Below are positions 21,560 to 34,100 of a stretch of DNA of 64,000 bases, one piece after another; the first letter of the stretch is position 1, and each line of letters begins with the position of its first letter. A model generated the notes under the pieces. It searched no databases. It saw nothing but the letters and a program-made list of their open reading frames with translations, and was not told the DNA's origin. Made by a program: the position numbers and the translations under genes. The stretch lies in NCBI GenBank assembly GCA_905221605.1, contig CAJNDS010001136.1:347439-411438 (forward strand), in the 5' to 3' direction. This DNA comes from Symbiodinium natans. Its lineage: Eukaryota; Sar; Dinophyceae; Suessiales; Symbiodiniaceae.

Positions 21560-24100
21560 CGTTGAAAAGAAAAAACACAAGCGACTCAGTTATCATACGT
21601 CATCATATGAGCTGTCTGCATGAGCAAATCCCCGCGCTGACCCACGTGTGGCTGAGTGTTGAGGTCGCCTCCAACAACATATGCTGTGTTCTTTTTTCGT
21701 GCGTCTTCTGAGTCGCCCATACATTTGTTTCATGTTTTCTGTCTCCTGCCCACTTTGTGTCCGGTCAGTGGGTCCTAATTACACGACAGGTGTCGCAGCG
21801 GCAGGCGGCTGGGCTCTTCGGCCTCTGCGAGGTTCGACAGAGAGCATGCCCCACTAGCGACGCGTTCAGCCTGAAACCGTGAAGGTGGCGTCTCGCAGGG
21901 CCGGCGGCGCGGCGTTCCAGTCAATGCTCGCGCCAGGACCGACAATGGGTCGAAGTAAACGACGATGCTCCGCGTTGTATTCTCTTCGTAGTATTAGTAT
22001 TATCATCACGCGGGCTCACATTTTATCTTATTTTAAGCCCGCCCGTAATAATATACTAAATACCCAATAAAATACACTAATTTAGTATATTTATTAAGGG
22101 GGCTCTCTATCTTTCTTATAATGCCCCCGTTAACATTAAATGACAAGTGAATAGAATGAGTGAAAAAGCCCCATGAAAAGATATCTAAATTAGGGCTTTT
22201 TCTCCATCAATAATTCTTTGTCTTGTTCCTTTACTTCGTTCATGCTTTTCATAATGAAATCACGCACTCACTTCATTCGTTTGTATTTCAATTAAAAGCA
22301 TTCTCTACGTAGTATTAATATTGTTCTTACTGCGCTCACTATATTACGTTCGCATGTTGGTTTCGTTCACACACGCGCGTAATAATAATATAATTCATGC
22401 GGTGAACTTATAATTATATTATTATATCGCACGTTGTGTTCTCTTCACGGTTATAATAATAATATCATGACAGGGTTAAGAGTTCAATTTGTGCGACTCT
22501 GATCGGTGGATTGTTCTGTAAACGGGTGCAAAGCTGGCAATGGGACCGATGCCCCGATCAATCATACCTCTCAACGATCAGAGCTGGGCAAGGGTCTTTT
22601 TGAACGTAAGGCGCGCGTAAGCGGCGCTTGAGCACCGCCAACAAATCCAGGCAAAGCCACATTGGCATATTTGCGCAGCCTGCTGGCCCAACGCGTCTCC
22701 CACTTTGACAGGATGGATAAACCCGTTTGCTATGATTGAAGATTCTGCTCCCAACACGTTGCGTCCTGATAGCCGAGTCGCCGGTGCCATATGTTCGCGT
22801 TTATCATGACAGCTGAATCGCCCGTGCTATACGTTAAGAACCCGCTCGATTCAACGCGTTCTCTGTCGTTCGTGATAGCCGAGTCGCTTGCACCACACTA
22901 GCGGATTCTGCTACGGCGTCGCTTGGGTTTTGTGCTTTGTAGTATTGGCGTTGACGTTTCGCATGGTGGAGCAACTGATTTGCTGGAATTGGGGTCTGAT
23001 GATCGGGTGGTGCGTGCGGTCCTTCTAGTGACCGGGCCACGATCCCGCCAAGCACGCAAGCCAGTCACATGTAAGCAACGTTGGTTACCGTTTTTGAGCA
23101 GAGTAACGATAGCATTGACGGCTTTTCACCCAGCTTGCACCCTGTGCCCATTTTGTGCGGCACTCCGCCTCCACCTTGAAAAAGGATTGTCAGAAAAACA
23201 GCAACAAGTGTGCGAGCGCGAGTTAAATTTTCAGCCAATGGGCTAGGAACACCACGGCCTATGCTCCCATGTATGGTCAACATGACGCGTGCGCTAATGC
23301 GCCGTGACAAATGACAGGATACTGGTGGGGCTGTGGATTGCCTATGCTTTCGGCCGTGCGACCCTCCGGCGAGCACTCGGTGCCCAGATTCATACGAGCA
23401 TAGGCCAATTGTGGATTCCCTTTTCCTTCCGAGTGTTAAAATGTTTCCTCACTAAGCGGTAGGGTCGCACCCTAAAGTTCCACTGCGGCAGGGGGCCACC
23501 CATGCCCTACGTTGAATCCACACAATGTCGTGTCAGTTGTTCAGACATTTGTCATGTGTTACAGGAACGGGTTATGAACTTTCACCACCTGTGAATCAAC
23601 TCCTCGGGGAAATGGGGGCACCGCAGTTCAAGATGATTTTGAGGGTCGGGATACTTAATAGTAGGCCCCTTTTATAATACGATAAGGACCCCCACCAAAC
23701 TTTTCAGGCCCCTTCTTTGAACAGCCAACAACGGTTTCCATTCGAGGTTATGCCGGCGACAAGCCCGGATACTCCGGGTATGGTCGCCGGCGACGCCGTC
23801 CAACCAATCCACCCGTCGACGCTCCGGGAGAGGCAATGGTTTTGCCATCCAACGGTTGCGACGAGAGAGAGGTGATGTGGCGAGTTCCCTAAGTTAGGGT
23901 ACCTCTATTGGGCACTTTGCATGAAAGGGGCCGCTTTGACGCCGAAGAATTCTGCAGGACTTGTTCACTGACCTCGCGGCTACCCGTTGTTTAGAGCCAC
24001 TTGGCTGTGCCCCTACCATAATTGCAGAGCAATCCGGTTTTTCCCGAAAGCATGGGGAAGGGTTCTTCCGTGCGGAGCCCTTTGACCCAACAAATAAAAA
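21560..24100. other. gene-poor stretch
   Basis: No convincing exon was found. 21960-22480 is AT-rich with TTATAATAATAATA-type motifs and a hairpin (GAAAAAGCCC at 22161 with GGGCTTTTTC at 22193). The frame 22923-23246 is open, but its composition gives no support. Confidence 0.55.
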
Positions 24101-24108
24101 CAACATAG

Positions 24109-24270
24109 ACTGAAGTGTATAGAGTCAACAACATAGAGTGAAGTGCATAGAGTCAAGTGCATAGAGTTAAGTGCATAAAGTGAGCGCCCTGACCCAACAA
24201 CATAGAGTGCAGTGCATTGAGTGAAGTGCATAGAGTTAAGGTGCATTGAAGTGCAAGAGTGAAGTGCACA
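24109..24270. repeat. minisatellite, AGTGCATAGAGTCA-type, left flank
   Basis: Irregular tandem copies of GAAGTGCATAGAGT with variants. Related sequence recurs at 25526-25665 on the other side of three larger minisatellites. Confidence 0.75.
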
Positions 24271-24458
24271 GAGTAGAATTCACGAGGTTCTAGTACAGGA
24301 GAGTAGAGTTTACGAGATAGAACTATAAATTTACTAGAATTTACGACATTTGACGAGATTTTATCAGAATTTAGTAGACCTTCGTACCCAGTCCTACATT
24401 TCTGAATGAAAAGAAAACTCTTTAAGGCGGCGGGCAGGGTTGACGTCGTCCATCGGGA

Positions 24459-24726
24459 TTGCAACCCTCTGCGGGTTTCGGCATGGTCGCGGTGCTGAAA
24501 CCGTCGTTTTTTTTGCGTTTCTTGCCGTGCGCGGACAACCCTCTGCGGGTTTCGGCGTGGTCGCGGTGCTCTTGCTGTGCGCGGACAACCCTCTGCAGGT
24601 TTCGGCGTGGTCGCGGTGCTAAAACCATCGTGTTTTGCACTTTTTTTGTGTCCGTGTCAACCCTCTGCAGCGATCGCCGTGGTCGCGGTGCTGAAACCAT
24701 CGTGTTTTTGCTTTTTTTGACCGAAA
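24459..24726. repeat. minisatellite 1, CAACCCTCTGC-type
   Basis: Four units beginning CAACCCTCTGCGGGTTTCGG and containing GTGGTCGCGGTGCTGAAACC, 50-76 bp long. Confidence 0.85.
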
Positions 24727-24789
24727 ACGTGCTTTGTAGTACAAAAAGTAGTACTGTGCAGGGCTGGTGCGCTCTGTTGGGCTTTCGAA

Positions 24790-25165
24790 ATCCTCCTCTG
24801 TAGTACTCCGACCGTGGCTGGGAAGTCGACTATTTGTAGTACAGACGTAGTACGCCGGGGACTTCCGTGGCTGGAAAGTCGACTTTTGTAGTACACATGC
24901 AGTACGCCGCGGACGCCCGGAGCTTCCTTGGCTGGAAAGTCGATTTTTGTAGTACAGACGTAGTACGCTGGGACACCCGGAGCTTCCGTGGCTGGAAAGT
25001 CGACTTTTATAGTATAGACGTAGTACGCCGGGGACTTCCGTGGCTGGAAAGTCGACTTTTGTAAAATGTAGTACGCCGCGGACGGCCGGAGCTTCCGTGG
25101 CTGGAAAGTCGATTTTTGCAGTACAGACGTAGTACGCCGGGGACACCCGGAGCTGACGTGGAAAT
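24790..25165. repeat. minisatellite 2, GTAGTACGCCGGGGAC-type
   Basis: About seven units with CCGTGGCTGGAAAGTCGACT and TTTGTAGTACAGACGTA. Confidence 0.87.
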
Positions 25166-25516
25166 ATCGTGGGACTCGAAGTCCGTGCCTCGAAAAACAT
25201 CGCAAATATCATGGGACTCGAATTCCGGGATGTCGAAATCGTGGGACTCGAAGTCCGTGGCCTCGAAAAACCTCGCAAATATCGTGGGACTCGAAGTCCG
25301 TGGCCTCGAAAAACCTCGCAAATATCGTGGGACTCGAATTCCGGAAACCCTCGCAAATATCGTGGGACTCGAATTCCGGGGCTTCGAAAACCTTGCAAAT
25401 ATCGTGGGACTCGAATTCCGGCATTTCGAAACCCTCGCAAATATCGTGGAACTCGAATTCCGGGGCCTCGGAAACCTGGCAAATATCGTGGGACTCGAAT
25501 TCCGGGATGCCGAAAT
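25166..25516. repeat. minisatellite 3, ATATCGTGGGACTCGAATTCC-type
   Basis: About nine units of roughly 40 bp containing AAATATCGTGGGACTCGAAT and CCGGGGCCTCGAAAACCTCG. Long frames in both strands are repeat translations. Confidence 0.88.
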
Positions 25517-25525
25517 AGAGTTGAC

Positions 25526-25665
25526 CACAAGTGCATGGCATTCAAGTCAACACACTTGAATGCTATGCAGTTCTACTGCCTAGCACGTGCAGTATACAAG
25601 TGAATATGCAACCATATAAGTGCATACACGAGTGCAAAGAGTCAAGTGCATGGAGTCAACGCACG
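25526..25665. repeat. minisatellite flank, AGTGCATAGAGTCA-type, right
   Basis: AAGTGCATGG, GAGTCAAGTGCATGGAGTCA and related words recur. It mirrors the left flank at 24109. Confidence 0.6.
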
Positions 25666-25984
25666 GCAAATCGATGCTTTCGGGCCATCCCTTTTTTAGT
25701 CTTTGTTTTTATCCTATTGAGTGCTTGGCGATGCTGAGGATCACATCCCGGTTGTCCGGCAGCATTGCCAAGCTTTTCCGCCAAGCTGGGGATGGCGAGG
25801 GTTGGTCTGGTTTTTGTGCAGTGCCTGGGCGGTTGAATGTAAACCATAAAACCCTAAACCCTAGACCCTAAACCCCAAGCCCTCAACCCTGAAGCCCGAA
25901 TCTTTGGTGCACATCCCAGGTGTGCAAAAGACCGCTGGATGTGCCCGGGCAAATCACGCGGATATTTTCGTTGCTGCGGATTAA

Positions 25985-26062
25985 AAGGGATTAGAATCTG
26001 GCATATGTTGTTCCTATTGAGGACGGCGAGGATAAGGGGGGACATCCCAAGTGCCATATTGC
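25985..26062. mobile_element. A-type element, right half (copy 7, decayed)
   Basis: AAGGGATTAGAATCT then GGATAAGGGGGGACATCCCAA match the middle and right end of the family. No matching left end was found within 100 bp. Confidence 0.45.
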
Positions 26063-27210
26063 GATGCGCAAGCGCTCGGGGTGGAAGCATCGGTTTTTAT
26101 CCCGTTTGCGTCCCTGGGGGCCTTCGTAGCAGCTGTGCGGAGATGAAACCCCATGGCCGAACATGTGTGTACTTACATATATGAACAATAGTAGCTGCGC
26201 GGTACATGTCTGTATATTATATATATATATATGTATATATGTATGTGTGTGTGTCTCTCTTTTTTTTTGTGTATATACGTGATGCAAGGCTTGGCCCCAC
26301 AACCGCCCTCAAGATTCCATCGTTGCTGTAAAAAGAATGTGCCTATAGTTTCAAACGTACAGTTGTGATTGCGAGTGGTATTGTGATGTTGATGTCGATG
26401 TTGATGCTATTGTTGCTATTTGTTGCTCCTGCTGTGTGCTGAAACGTCAACTCTGCCGTCGCGTTCTCGAGAAGTCAGGGAATTGCAAATTTTGCACGCG
26501 TACCTGCATGCCTGCCACAGCAGCTCTCCAAGGTAAAAATTGTGACTCAGAGCCATTCGCTGCGCACCAATGAGGCTCGGCAACTTTCAGCAGCAGCGTT
26601 CGCATTTCCCCATTTTCGTAATGTGCAGATGTGGCAGGTGAATCCACAGCGACGTGGGCGGTATGCATTCGTCATTTGTTTGTGGGGCTCTTCGAAGGAC
26701 AATGGCCGATCATAGCACTGAGAAACACAGACGTGCAGCAGAACTGCATCGCTTTTCTCTTGGCGACAGCTCGCCAGCCAATTGCTTTCGAGAGAGTCTG
26801 TCATGGATGATTCGCCGAAGACGCTATTCCAGCGGACTTGCATGTAGGTATTAGGATGTGCACATGAACATGAGTGACGTCATGCTCCAGGACTACGTTC
26901 TCGGCGCGTTGGTGTTGGGTTGCTTGGTTGTTGTTTGGAAGTTGTATGGGTATTCTCACGCTGGTGTTTTTGGATTTTGGTTGTGCTTCACCGTTCTGGA
27001 CCACCTCGATTAGATAGAAAAAAACGGTCCATTGGCAGTCTACTTGATTGATCCATACTAGCCGAGCGGTATGCTGCAGCAGCGCAACCCGCAAATCAAT
27101 ACTCAGGTTATTCCATCAAGCGGACCAAGACGCAAAATGCACTGGTGTGCTTGCACGCAGACGACGTCCCAGCAGAATACGCAACTTGGTTCATGCACTG
27201 TCCTCGTGTT

Positions 27211-27378
27211 CCTTTGGGACCAATGAACCCTCAAATTGGGATCATCCTGCTATGGACCATTAACCCTTTTAGCGTTCATTTGGTGCTGGGTTTGTGCCTT
27301 GCGCCTGTGTGTCAGCATACTTACCCGGCAGACTTCAGAGGCCTGGATGTGAAAAGTGTTCATTTGGTCCCCAAGGAT
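27211..27378. mobile_element. J-type element, copy 2
   Basis: Left CTTTGGGACCAATGAACCCT and right GTTCATTTGGTCCCCAAGGA are inverted and match the J1 ends. The 168-bp copy has an additional inner GTTCATTTGGTGCT. Confidence 0.65.
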
Positions 27379-27966
27379 TGTTTGTCGTTGGCAGTGTTGA
27401 CTTGCCATTGGAGACGCCCCCTCCTCCGCAAGCAAAACCCAAGTCCCGAACTCAATCCTTTCAGTTGAAATAATACAAATTCCCACGAGAAAAATTAAAC
27501 ATGGCTCAAGGGACCTGCCCAAACTGAATTATGTTTCAGCAGTGAGATTCCGCGGCTTGTAGACGGCAGTTTTGGCTGTATTCGTTGATCTGAGGATGAG
27601 ACAGGGAATCGACCACTTTTCGCGAAATCCTGGTGCCCCCCTTCCCATTTTCTTCCTGAAGCACAAAAAAAGAAAGAATAACGACTACCAGACGAGGCTC
27701 AGAAGAGGCGCAAAGGAGGCTTAGCAGAGGCCCAGAAGAGGCTAGCGGCCAGCCCCACAGCCCCCCCCAGAACCCAAACCCAGCGCAATGTTTTTTTCCG
27801 GCCCCTTATTTCTGGAGAGATTGAATCAACCAAGGGGGGGGGGGGGTTCTTATTCTGGGCAAGTGGACATGATGTGTGAAACCAGCAACGGACGATGCCA
27901 GAACGAGGTCATGTTGACCTGCGACGGTTGGCATTGCTTTTCTTTTCGCTGCGCAGCCCTTAAAGC

Positions 27967-28035
27967 CTAAACCCGAAAACCCTAAAACCCTTAAACCCTA
28001 AACCCTAAACCCTAAACCCTAAACCCTAAACCCTA
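27967..28035 (-). repeat. CCCTAAA array
   Basis: About eight units, ending upstream of the 28092 exon. Confidence 0.9.
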
Positions 28036-28091
28036 AGCAGCTAGGATGTGCCACGCATCGAGCCGCTTGAACTGATGTGCGCTGTGCGGAG

Positions 28092-28142
28092 GTTCAGCTG
28101 CTGCAATTGTTTTGGGAGTGCCGCGTAGTGGAGCACATAGAG
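28092..28142 (+). CDS. GT8 gene, probable N-terminal exon
   Basis: After GTGCGGAG the frame reads VQLLQLFWECRVVEHIE and ends at a possible GC donor (GCCAGG). A hydrophobic strand followed by a V.EHI motif is typical of the region before the DxD motif in GT8 proteins. A TGA at 28068-28070 fixes the latest possible start. It is not joined in frame to the next sure exon. Confidence 0.45.
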
Positions 28143-31100
28143 GCCAGGACCCTGAACCCTAAACCCTAAACCCTATAAACCCTATAAACCCTATAAACCC
28201 TATAAACCCTATAAACCCTATAAACCCTATAAACCCTATAAACCCTATAAACCCTAAACCCTAAACCCCGGGACCAAAGCTGCTTGTTTGGATCTGACGT
28301 AGCTGTGCCAACCAGGGCTTTTGAACCCAAACGTGGAGGCATGGGAAACCAGCAGAAGCATTGGATCTACGCCCTAATTACCCTAAACCCTAAACCCTAA
28401 ACCCTAAACCGCAAAAACAAAGATACGCAAGCATTCTGGGTCAGCGCCCCCCCTGGCAAGGTGAAGGCAGCGCGGAGGCTTAGCACGGATGATTCTTTGG
28501 TGGCACCCCCGGAAGCCTCAATCGGTTTAGGGTTTAGGGTTGCTAGCGTTTAGGGTTAAGGTTTTAGGGCAAGCTACCACACGAGCCCTGGAGCAAAAAA
28601 GGTGTAGGGTTTGGGTTTTAGGGTTTAGGGTGTAGGGTTTAGTGTCTAGGGTCTAGGATTTGGGATTTAGGGTTTAGGGTTTAGGGTTTAGGGTTTAGGG
28701 TTTAGGATTCAGCCTTTAGGGTTTAGAAGTTCAGCATGTAGAGGGTGGGACCCCCGATGCGCTGCCCCGGCAAGACATTCCGTGCGTTCGCATGTGAGCC
28801 AGAGACTCCAAAACCCCTTAATTAAGGAATATACCTTAAATCATATTAGGGTTCCTAGTATAATTTAAGGTATTTTCCTTAAATCATATTAGGGTTCCTA
28901 GTAGAAGTTAAGGGGTTTTGGAGTCTCTGGGGAGCCCTTGATGCAGCCGCTTGTAAGGACAAAATCGAAGAGTCGCGATTTTTCAAAGTGTTTACGAAGC
29001 TCCGCGCGCTGGAGCAGACAGACTTTGAAAAGGCCCAGTTTCTGCGTGCTGCCGCGTCAGTCCATCCAGTTGTGCCACAATGGAGTTTCAAGCATTAGAT
29101 CGCAAACGTTGCTCAAATCCAGCCAGGTTCTCGTCATGGACATCGATTTATTAGTTCCTTGGTGGCATTTCACCTTCACACACAAGTTGACGCCATGCCT
29201 GAAGCGACTCGTGGTGTCTTTCAGGATTGTGGGGTTGGGTTTAGGGTTTAGGGTTTAGGGTTTAGGGTTTAGGGTTTAGGGTTTAGGGTTTAGGGTTTAG
29301 GGTTTAGGGTTTAGTGTTTAGGGTTAGGGTTTAGGGTTTAGGGTTCAGCATCTCTGGTCCAAGCATTCACAAAGGGTTTCTGTCATCACCCTACGTGTTT
29401 GGCATCACCCCTCCCTCCCAGATCCTTCTTCATCTGAATTACATATCTTCTTTCTTACTTTAGTTGATCATTTAGCTCGCAAGGTTTTTCAAGGTTTTTC
29501 AGAGTTTTTCAATGTTTTTTAAGGTTTTTTCAATGTTTTTCAGTGTTTTTAAGCCTCAATGCTGATGAAGGGCCGCCCCCGCGACCTTTTCACAGCCTAG
29601 TTTTGGTCAAGGGGGGGTGGTATTTTTCAATTTTAAAGGCAAAATAGTCTTCGGAGACCCCCCCTTGCCTCAAACTCCGACCCCCCCTTGAGAGGGAAAG
29701 TTTGCCTCCAAAAACACCCCAAATGAGGGGGACCCCAGGATCGGCCCGGGTCCCTATTTAAAATGTGATTTTTTAGTACTGAAATCGATGGTCCCGGGCG
29801 GGCTCTCGTTTTCTGGATTTTTGACCAAAACGGCCCCTCCCAGCCAAGAGGAAGCAAGTCCCCGGGCCTCCCCGGAATACTAAATTACGAAGCCGGGCCT
29901 CCCCGGAATACTAAATTACGAAGCCGGGCTTCACCGGAATACTAAATTACGAAGCCGCGGAATACTAAATTACGAAGCCGGGCCTCCCCGGAATACTAAA
30001 TTACGAAGCCGGGCCTCCCCGGAATATTAAATCACGAAGCCGGACCTCCCCGGAATACTAAATTACGAAGCCGGGCTTCACCGGAATACTAAATTACGAA
30101 GCCGGGCCTCCCCGGAATACTAAATTACGAAGCCGGGCCTCCCCGGAATACTAAATTACGAAGCCGGGCTTCCCCGGAATACTAAATTACGAAGCCGGGC
30201 TTCCCCGGAATACTAAATTACGAAGCCGGGCCTCCCCGGAATATTAAATTACGAAGCCGGGCCTCTCCGGAATACTAAATTACGAAGCCGGGCCTCCCCG
30301 GAATACTAAATTACGAAGCCGGGCTTCCCCGGAATACTAAATTACGAAGCCGGGCCTCCCCGGAATACTAAATTACGAAGCCGGGTCTCCCCGGAATACT
30401 AAATTACGAAGCCGGGCCTCCCCGGAATACTAAATTACGAAGCCGGGCCTCCCCGGAATACTAAATTACGAAGCCGGGCCTTGCCCGAATACTAAATTAC
30501 GAAGCCGGGCCTCCCCAGAGAGGCCCCGGAACCCTAAATCCTAAATCCTAAATCCTAAATCCTAAATCCTAAACGACCAAACCGGGAGTACGACCCCATT
30601 AAGGTTTAAATATACATAGGTAGAGAGGGTTTAGGGTTTAGGGTTTAGGGTTTAGGGTTTAGGGTTTAGGGTTTAGGGTTTAGGGTTTAGGGTTTAGGGT
30701 TTAGGGTTTAGCCTCGCGTTTTTTGGCTTGAATCCTCCACCAGGTGCTGTCCAACATCGATGACTTGTTCGAACTCCCGGCGCCAGCGGGGATGAAGCGT
30801 GGCATGAACAAGGGCCGCTGGCCCTACACACACGGCTGCTGGGCTGAAGGTTTGGTTGAAAACTTACTTCTCCAACAGCTGAACTTTAAACTTTTTGGGT
30901 TCCCTTATTTAGTAGGAATAATAAAGTTTAACCTTTTTTCCCCTTGGTTATTGGAGAAGTAAGAAAAGCCATGGCATGGCATGGCTGCTATCATGCTGCA
31001 AGGCTCCGATTTCACCATCCGCCCCAAACCATTTAGGGTTTAGGGTTTAGGGTTTAGGGTTTAGGGTTTAGGGTTTAGGGTTTAGGGTTTCGTCCAAAGC

Positions 31101-34100
31101 CCTTCCAGCAAGATCCGAACCTCGGAAAACTACTTCCTTGCGCAACCCTGCGGTGCCGCAAGCTCGTTGGGTGGGAATATTGGATCGCTACATCAAACCG
31201 TACAAGTTATCCCAAAAATCGGATTTGCGTCTTGGTCCATTCCATGTGTCTTTATCCGGTGCCGCTCGCCTGGCGCAGAGTCGTAGAGCTCCCTGCAGAG
31301 GCGATGACATCGACGGCACCACGTGCTTGGGACTGCAATGACAATGAAGTATGTTCAAGGGCTCACTGGGTGTCAGCACCCTACACCCGGAACCCTAAAC
31401 CCCCGGTCATACCGTCCCGTGGTTTTCCGCAGTCGCGGTTTCCCGTCACAGTGCTAAACCCTAAACCCTGGCTCGAGGAATTGCCTTGTGGAGACTAAAT
31501 GAACCCTCCCAAGGTTGAAACCAAGAGATTCGCGGTGACTTTCGTAGGAGAGGGGAGATGATCCCAAATTTGGAGTTCATTTCTGTAGGGCTTAGGCTTT
31601 AGGGTTTATGGCCCCCACGGAATGTTTGAGGTCTTGAGGCCCTATGCCCTACACCCTAAAGGCTGTTCAGAAAGCGTAAGTACTTTGCAGTGCGACATTG
31701 CTAACAGGAAGCGAAGTTTCGACAATTACCGGCTGTTCAGGCTCATAGTTCTTTCATGGGCTATTCATGTGCTCCGCTCTCAGGGGCGCGAACCAAACCT
31801 AGCGTCATGGAGGTGCCAACTTCTGAAGTGTGAGCCGATGGCATGGAACTCTAAGTGTTAGTGACTTTTTGGTTTAGGGTTTAGGGTTTAGGGTTTAGGG
31901 TTTAGGGTTTAGGGTTTAGGGTTTAGGGTTTAGGGTTTAGGGTTTAGGGTTTAGGGTTGCTGTCCTCCATAGGTGCCAGGGGGGCCATAAAGGCCAGCAT
32001 CATCAGCATCAGTTGGCTCCCTGCTATGCGTCCGGGCCACACGGGCAAGCGTCATCGGCATCAGCACTGAGGGTCAGGGGGGTTTATGGTTTAGGGTTGG
32101 GGTTTAGGGTTTAGGGCTTGGGGTTTGGGTTTTGGGTTTAGAGTTTAGGGTTTAGGGTTTCGGGTTTAGAGTTTAGTTGGGCTGCAAAACTGCATGCTCT
32201 CTCGGTTTAGCCAGTGCTGTTCAAAGCACACTCCGGGCGCGGACCTCAGAAGCCTGTTGCAAAAAGAGTTTAGGGTTTAGGGGGGCCATAAAGCCAAGCA
32301 TCACCCGCATCATGTTTGACAGTCCGTTGGGAATGTCTCCGAAGGCTCCTTGAATCGGCGTGCAGGCCTTCAGACCGACCAAACGAAAGAAAGCAAGGCT
32401 TATTAACCTGAAACCCTGCAAACCCTAAACCCTAGATCCTAAAACCCGAAATCCTAGAACCCTAAACTCTAAATCCTTATAATCCTTAAAGCCCTAAATC
32501 CTAAAGCCCTAAACCAATCCTAAAATCCGAGTACAACCCTAAACCCTAAATCCTACAATGATAACCCTAAATCCTAAAACCCCCTAAACCCTAAACCCTA
32601 AACCCTAAACCCAGAAGAGCCACTTCTGGCGGCGGAAGCCCAGGTTCTTTGGCGGCCGAAATCCAGGCAACCCACACTCCTGGGGCCAAGGCCCGTTTTG
32701 GGGGTTTAGGGTTTAGGGTTTAGGGTTTAGGGTTTAGGGTTTAGGGTTTAGGGTTTAGGGTTTATGGTTCTGTGGCTCGTGTTCAGTTGGAAGTAGGGGT
32801 CTGCACCTGTTTCTATTGGGGCCTACGGCCCCAACTTGCGGTTTAGGGTTTAGGGTTTAGTCAGGGCTAGGGTTTTCCGGCACAATGGCAGCAAAGCTTA
32901 CAGGGGGTTTTGGGGGCTCCTCCCGGCATGTTAGGGCTTAGTTTGGGAGTTTAGGGTGCAGGATTTAGGGTTCAGGGTTTAGGGTTCAGGGTTCAGGGTT
33001 TAGGGTTTAGGGTTTTGGGGAGGTGGGGCTTCCTGCACAGGCACGGGCATCAACGCAGGCGTGATGCTTCTGGAGCCCAATGCCGCCGAGTTCCAGGTGA
33101 TGCAGGCGAGAGCCAAAGACAGAAACCAGCTACTCAGGGTTTAGGGTTTAGGGTTTAAGGTTTAGGGTTTAGGGTTCAGGGTTTAGAGTTCAGGGTTTAG
33201 GGTTTAAGGTTTAGGGTTTAGGGTTTAAGTTTTAGGGTTCTAAATCCCGGACAGCCCTCAACCCTAAGCCCTGAAGCCCCTGCAAGCGGCTTTCAGTCTC
33301 CATTGCCGGAATCCCCGCCGCAGCTCCAGTCTTTGTAATAAAGAAGCAAGATGAGAGTCCCACCACTTGGAGGTCCGGTTTAGGGTTTAGGGTTTTTGGG
33401 CTTTGCTGCAAGTAATCGGGCTGATTGTCTCCCGAAAAAGGCTTTAGGGCTTAGGGTTAAGGGATGCGTAGTCATACCTTGGGGCCTCGGGGTTGTAAGT
33501 GCCCGAGACAGGGAACTCGTCGGTCACCTGGCGTGCAAGCCTCGCATGACACTTGAGTACCCAAGCTTTTGTTCGAAGCTGCCAACAATCGCAGCAAGGA
33601 GATTTAGAAAGAAAGCTAACTCAATGAGCCAAATTTTGCTCGCGTAGCTCGAAGCATACCCTAAAGAACCTGAAGTGCTTACATTCCACCCGAACCCCGA
33701 AACCTTAAACTCTAAATCCAAAACCGTGTGGCGGGTCTGCTTGGCTGGTGGCCAAAAAAACACAAATCCCTAAACCCCAAACCCTAAACCCAAAACCTTT
33801 AGTTTTTCGAACGACCCTGGGCAAGCAATAATCCTGGAAAGGAAGAGCTCCTGGAGCCGTACCATCCCGCTCACGTCCGTGGCAATGGCCCCGAGCAGGC
33901 CCAGAAAAAGGGTTTAGGGTGTAGGGTGTAGGGTGTAGGGTTTAGGGTAGGCGGTTGAAGCGCTTTGAACGGTTTCGGGTCTCCCTAAACCAAAACCCTG
34001 GAGGTTAAGCGGGTTTTTCACGTGTTGCTAGGTAGTGCCAAGGTGGTCAGGATAACAGCACCCCTAACCTTCAACCATGCTCGGTTCGCGCACGCACGCT

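Larger units (their letters stand above)
16273..25847. other. island without telomere-type arrays
   Basis: From the last CCCTAAA units at 16237-16272 to 25848 no telomere-type array was seen, while elsewhere they occur about once per kilobase. Composition is GC-rich from 17 to 21.5 kb and AT-rich near 22 kb. It holds retroelement-like fragments and minisatellites. Confidence 0.75.
25900..27960. other. gene-poor stretch
   Basis: Apart from the A-type half element (25985-26062), a TATA/TG microsatellite (26212-26260) and the J-type copy (27211-27378), no exon could be supported. Confidence 0.5.

Noticed and set aside
24619-25545. 308-codon minus-strand frame and its plus-strand partners
   Set aside because: All are readings of the three minisatellites; no start, domain or splice context supports them.
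27498-27515. Spliced-leader relic, ATGGCTCAAGG
   Set aside because: Only about ten bases resemble the end of the dinoflagellate spliced leader and no gene follows.
28316-28380. NQQKHWIYALIT as the GT8 N-terminal exon
   Set aside because: The words resemble a GT8 start, but they lie downstream of the VVEHIE segment, which is the wrong order, and no splice sites support it.
29860-30520. Possible CRISPR array
   Set aside because: The 31-bp units are head to tail without spacers, and the context is eukaryotic.
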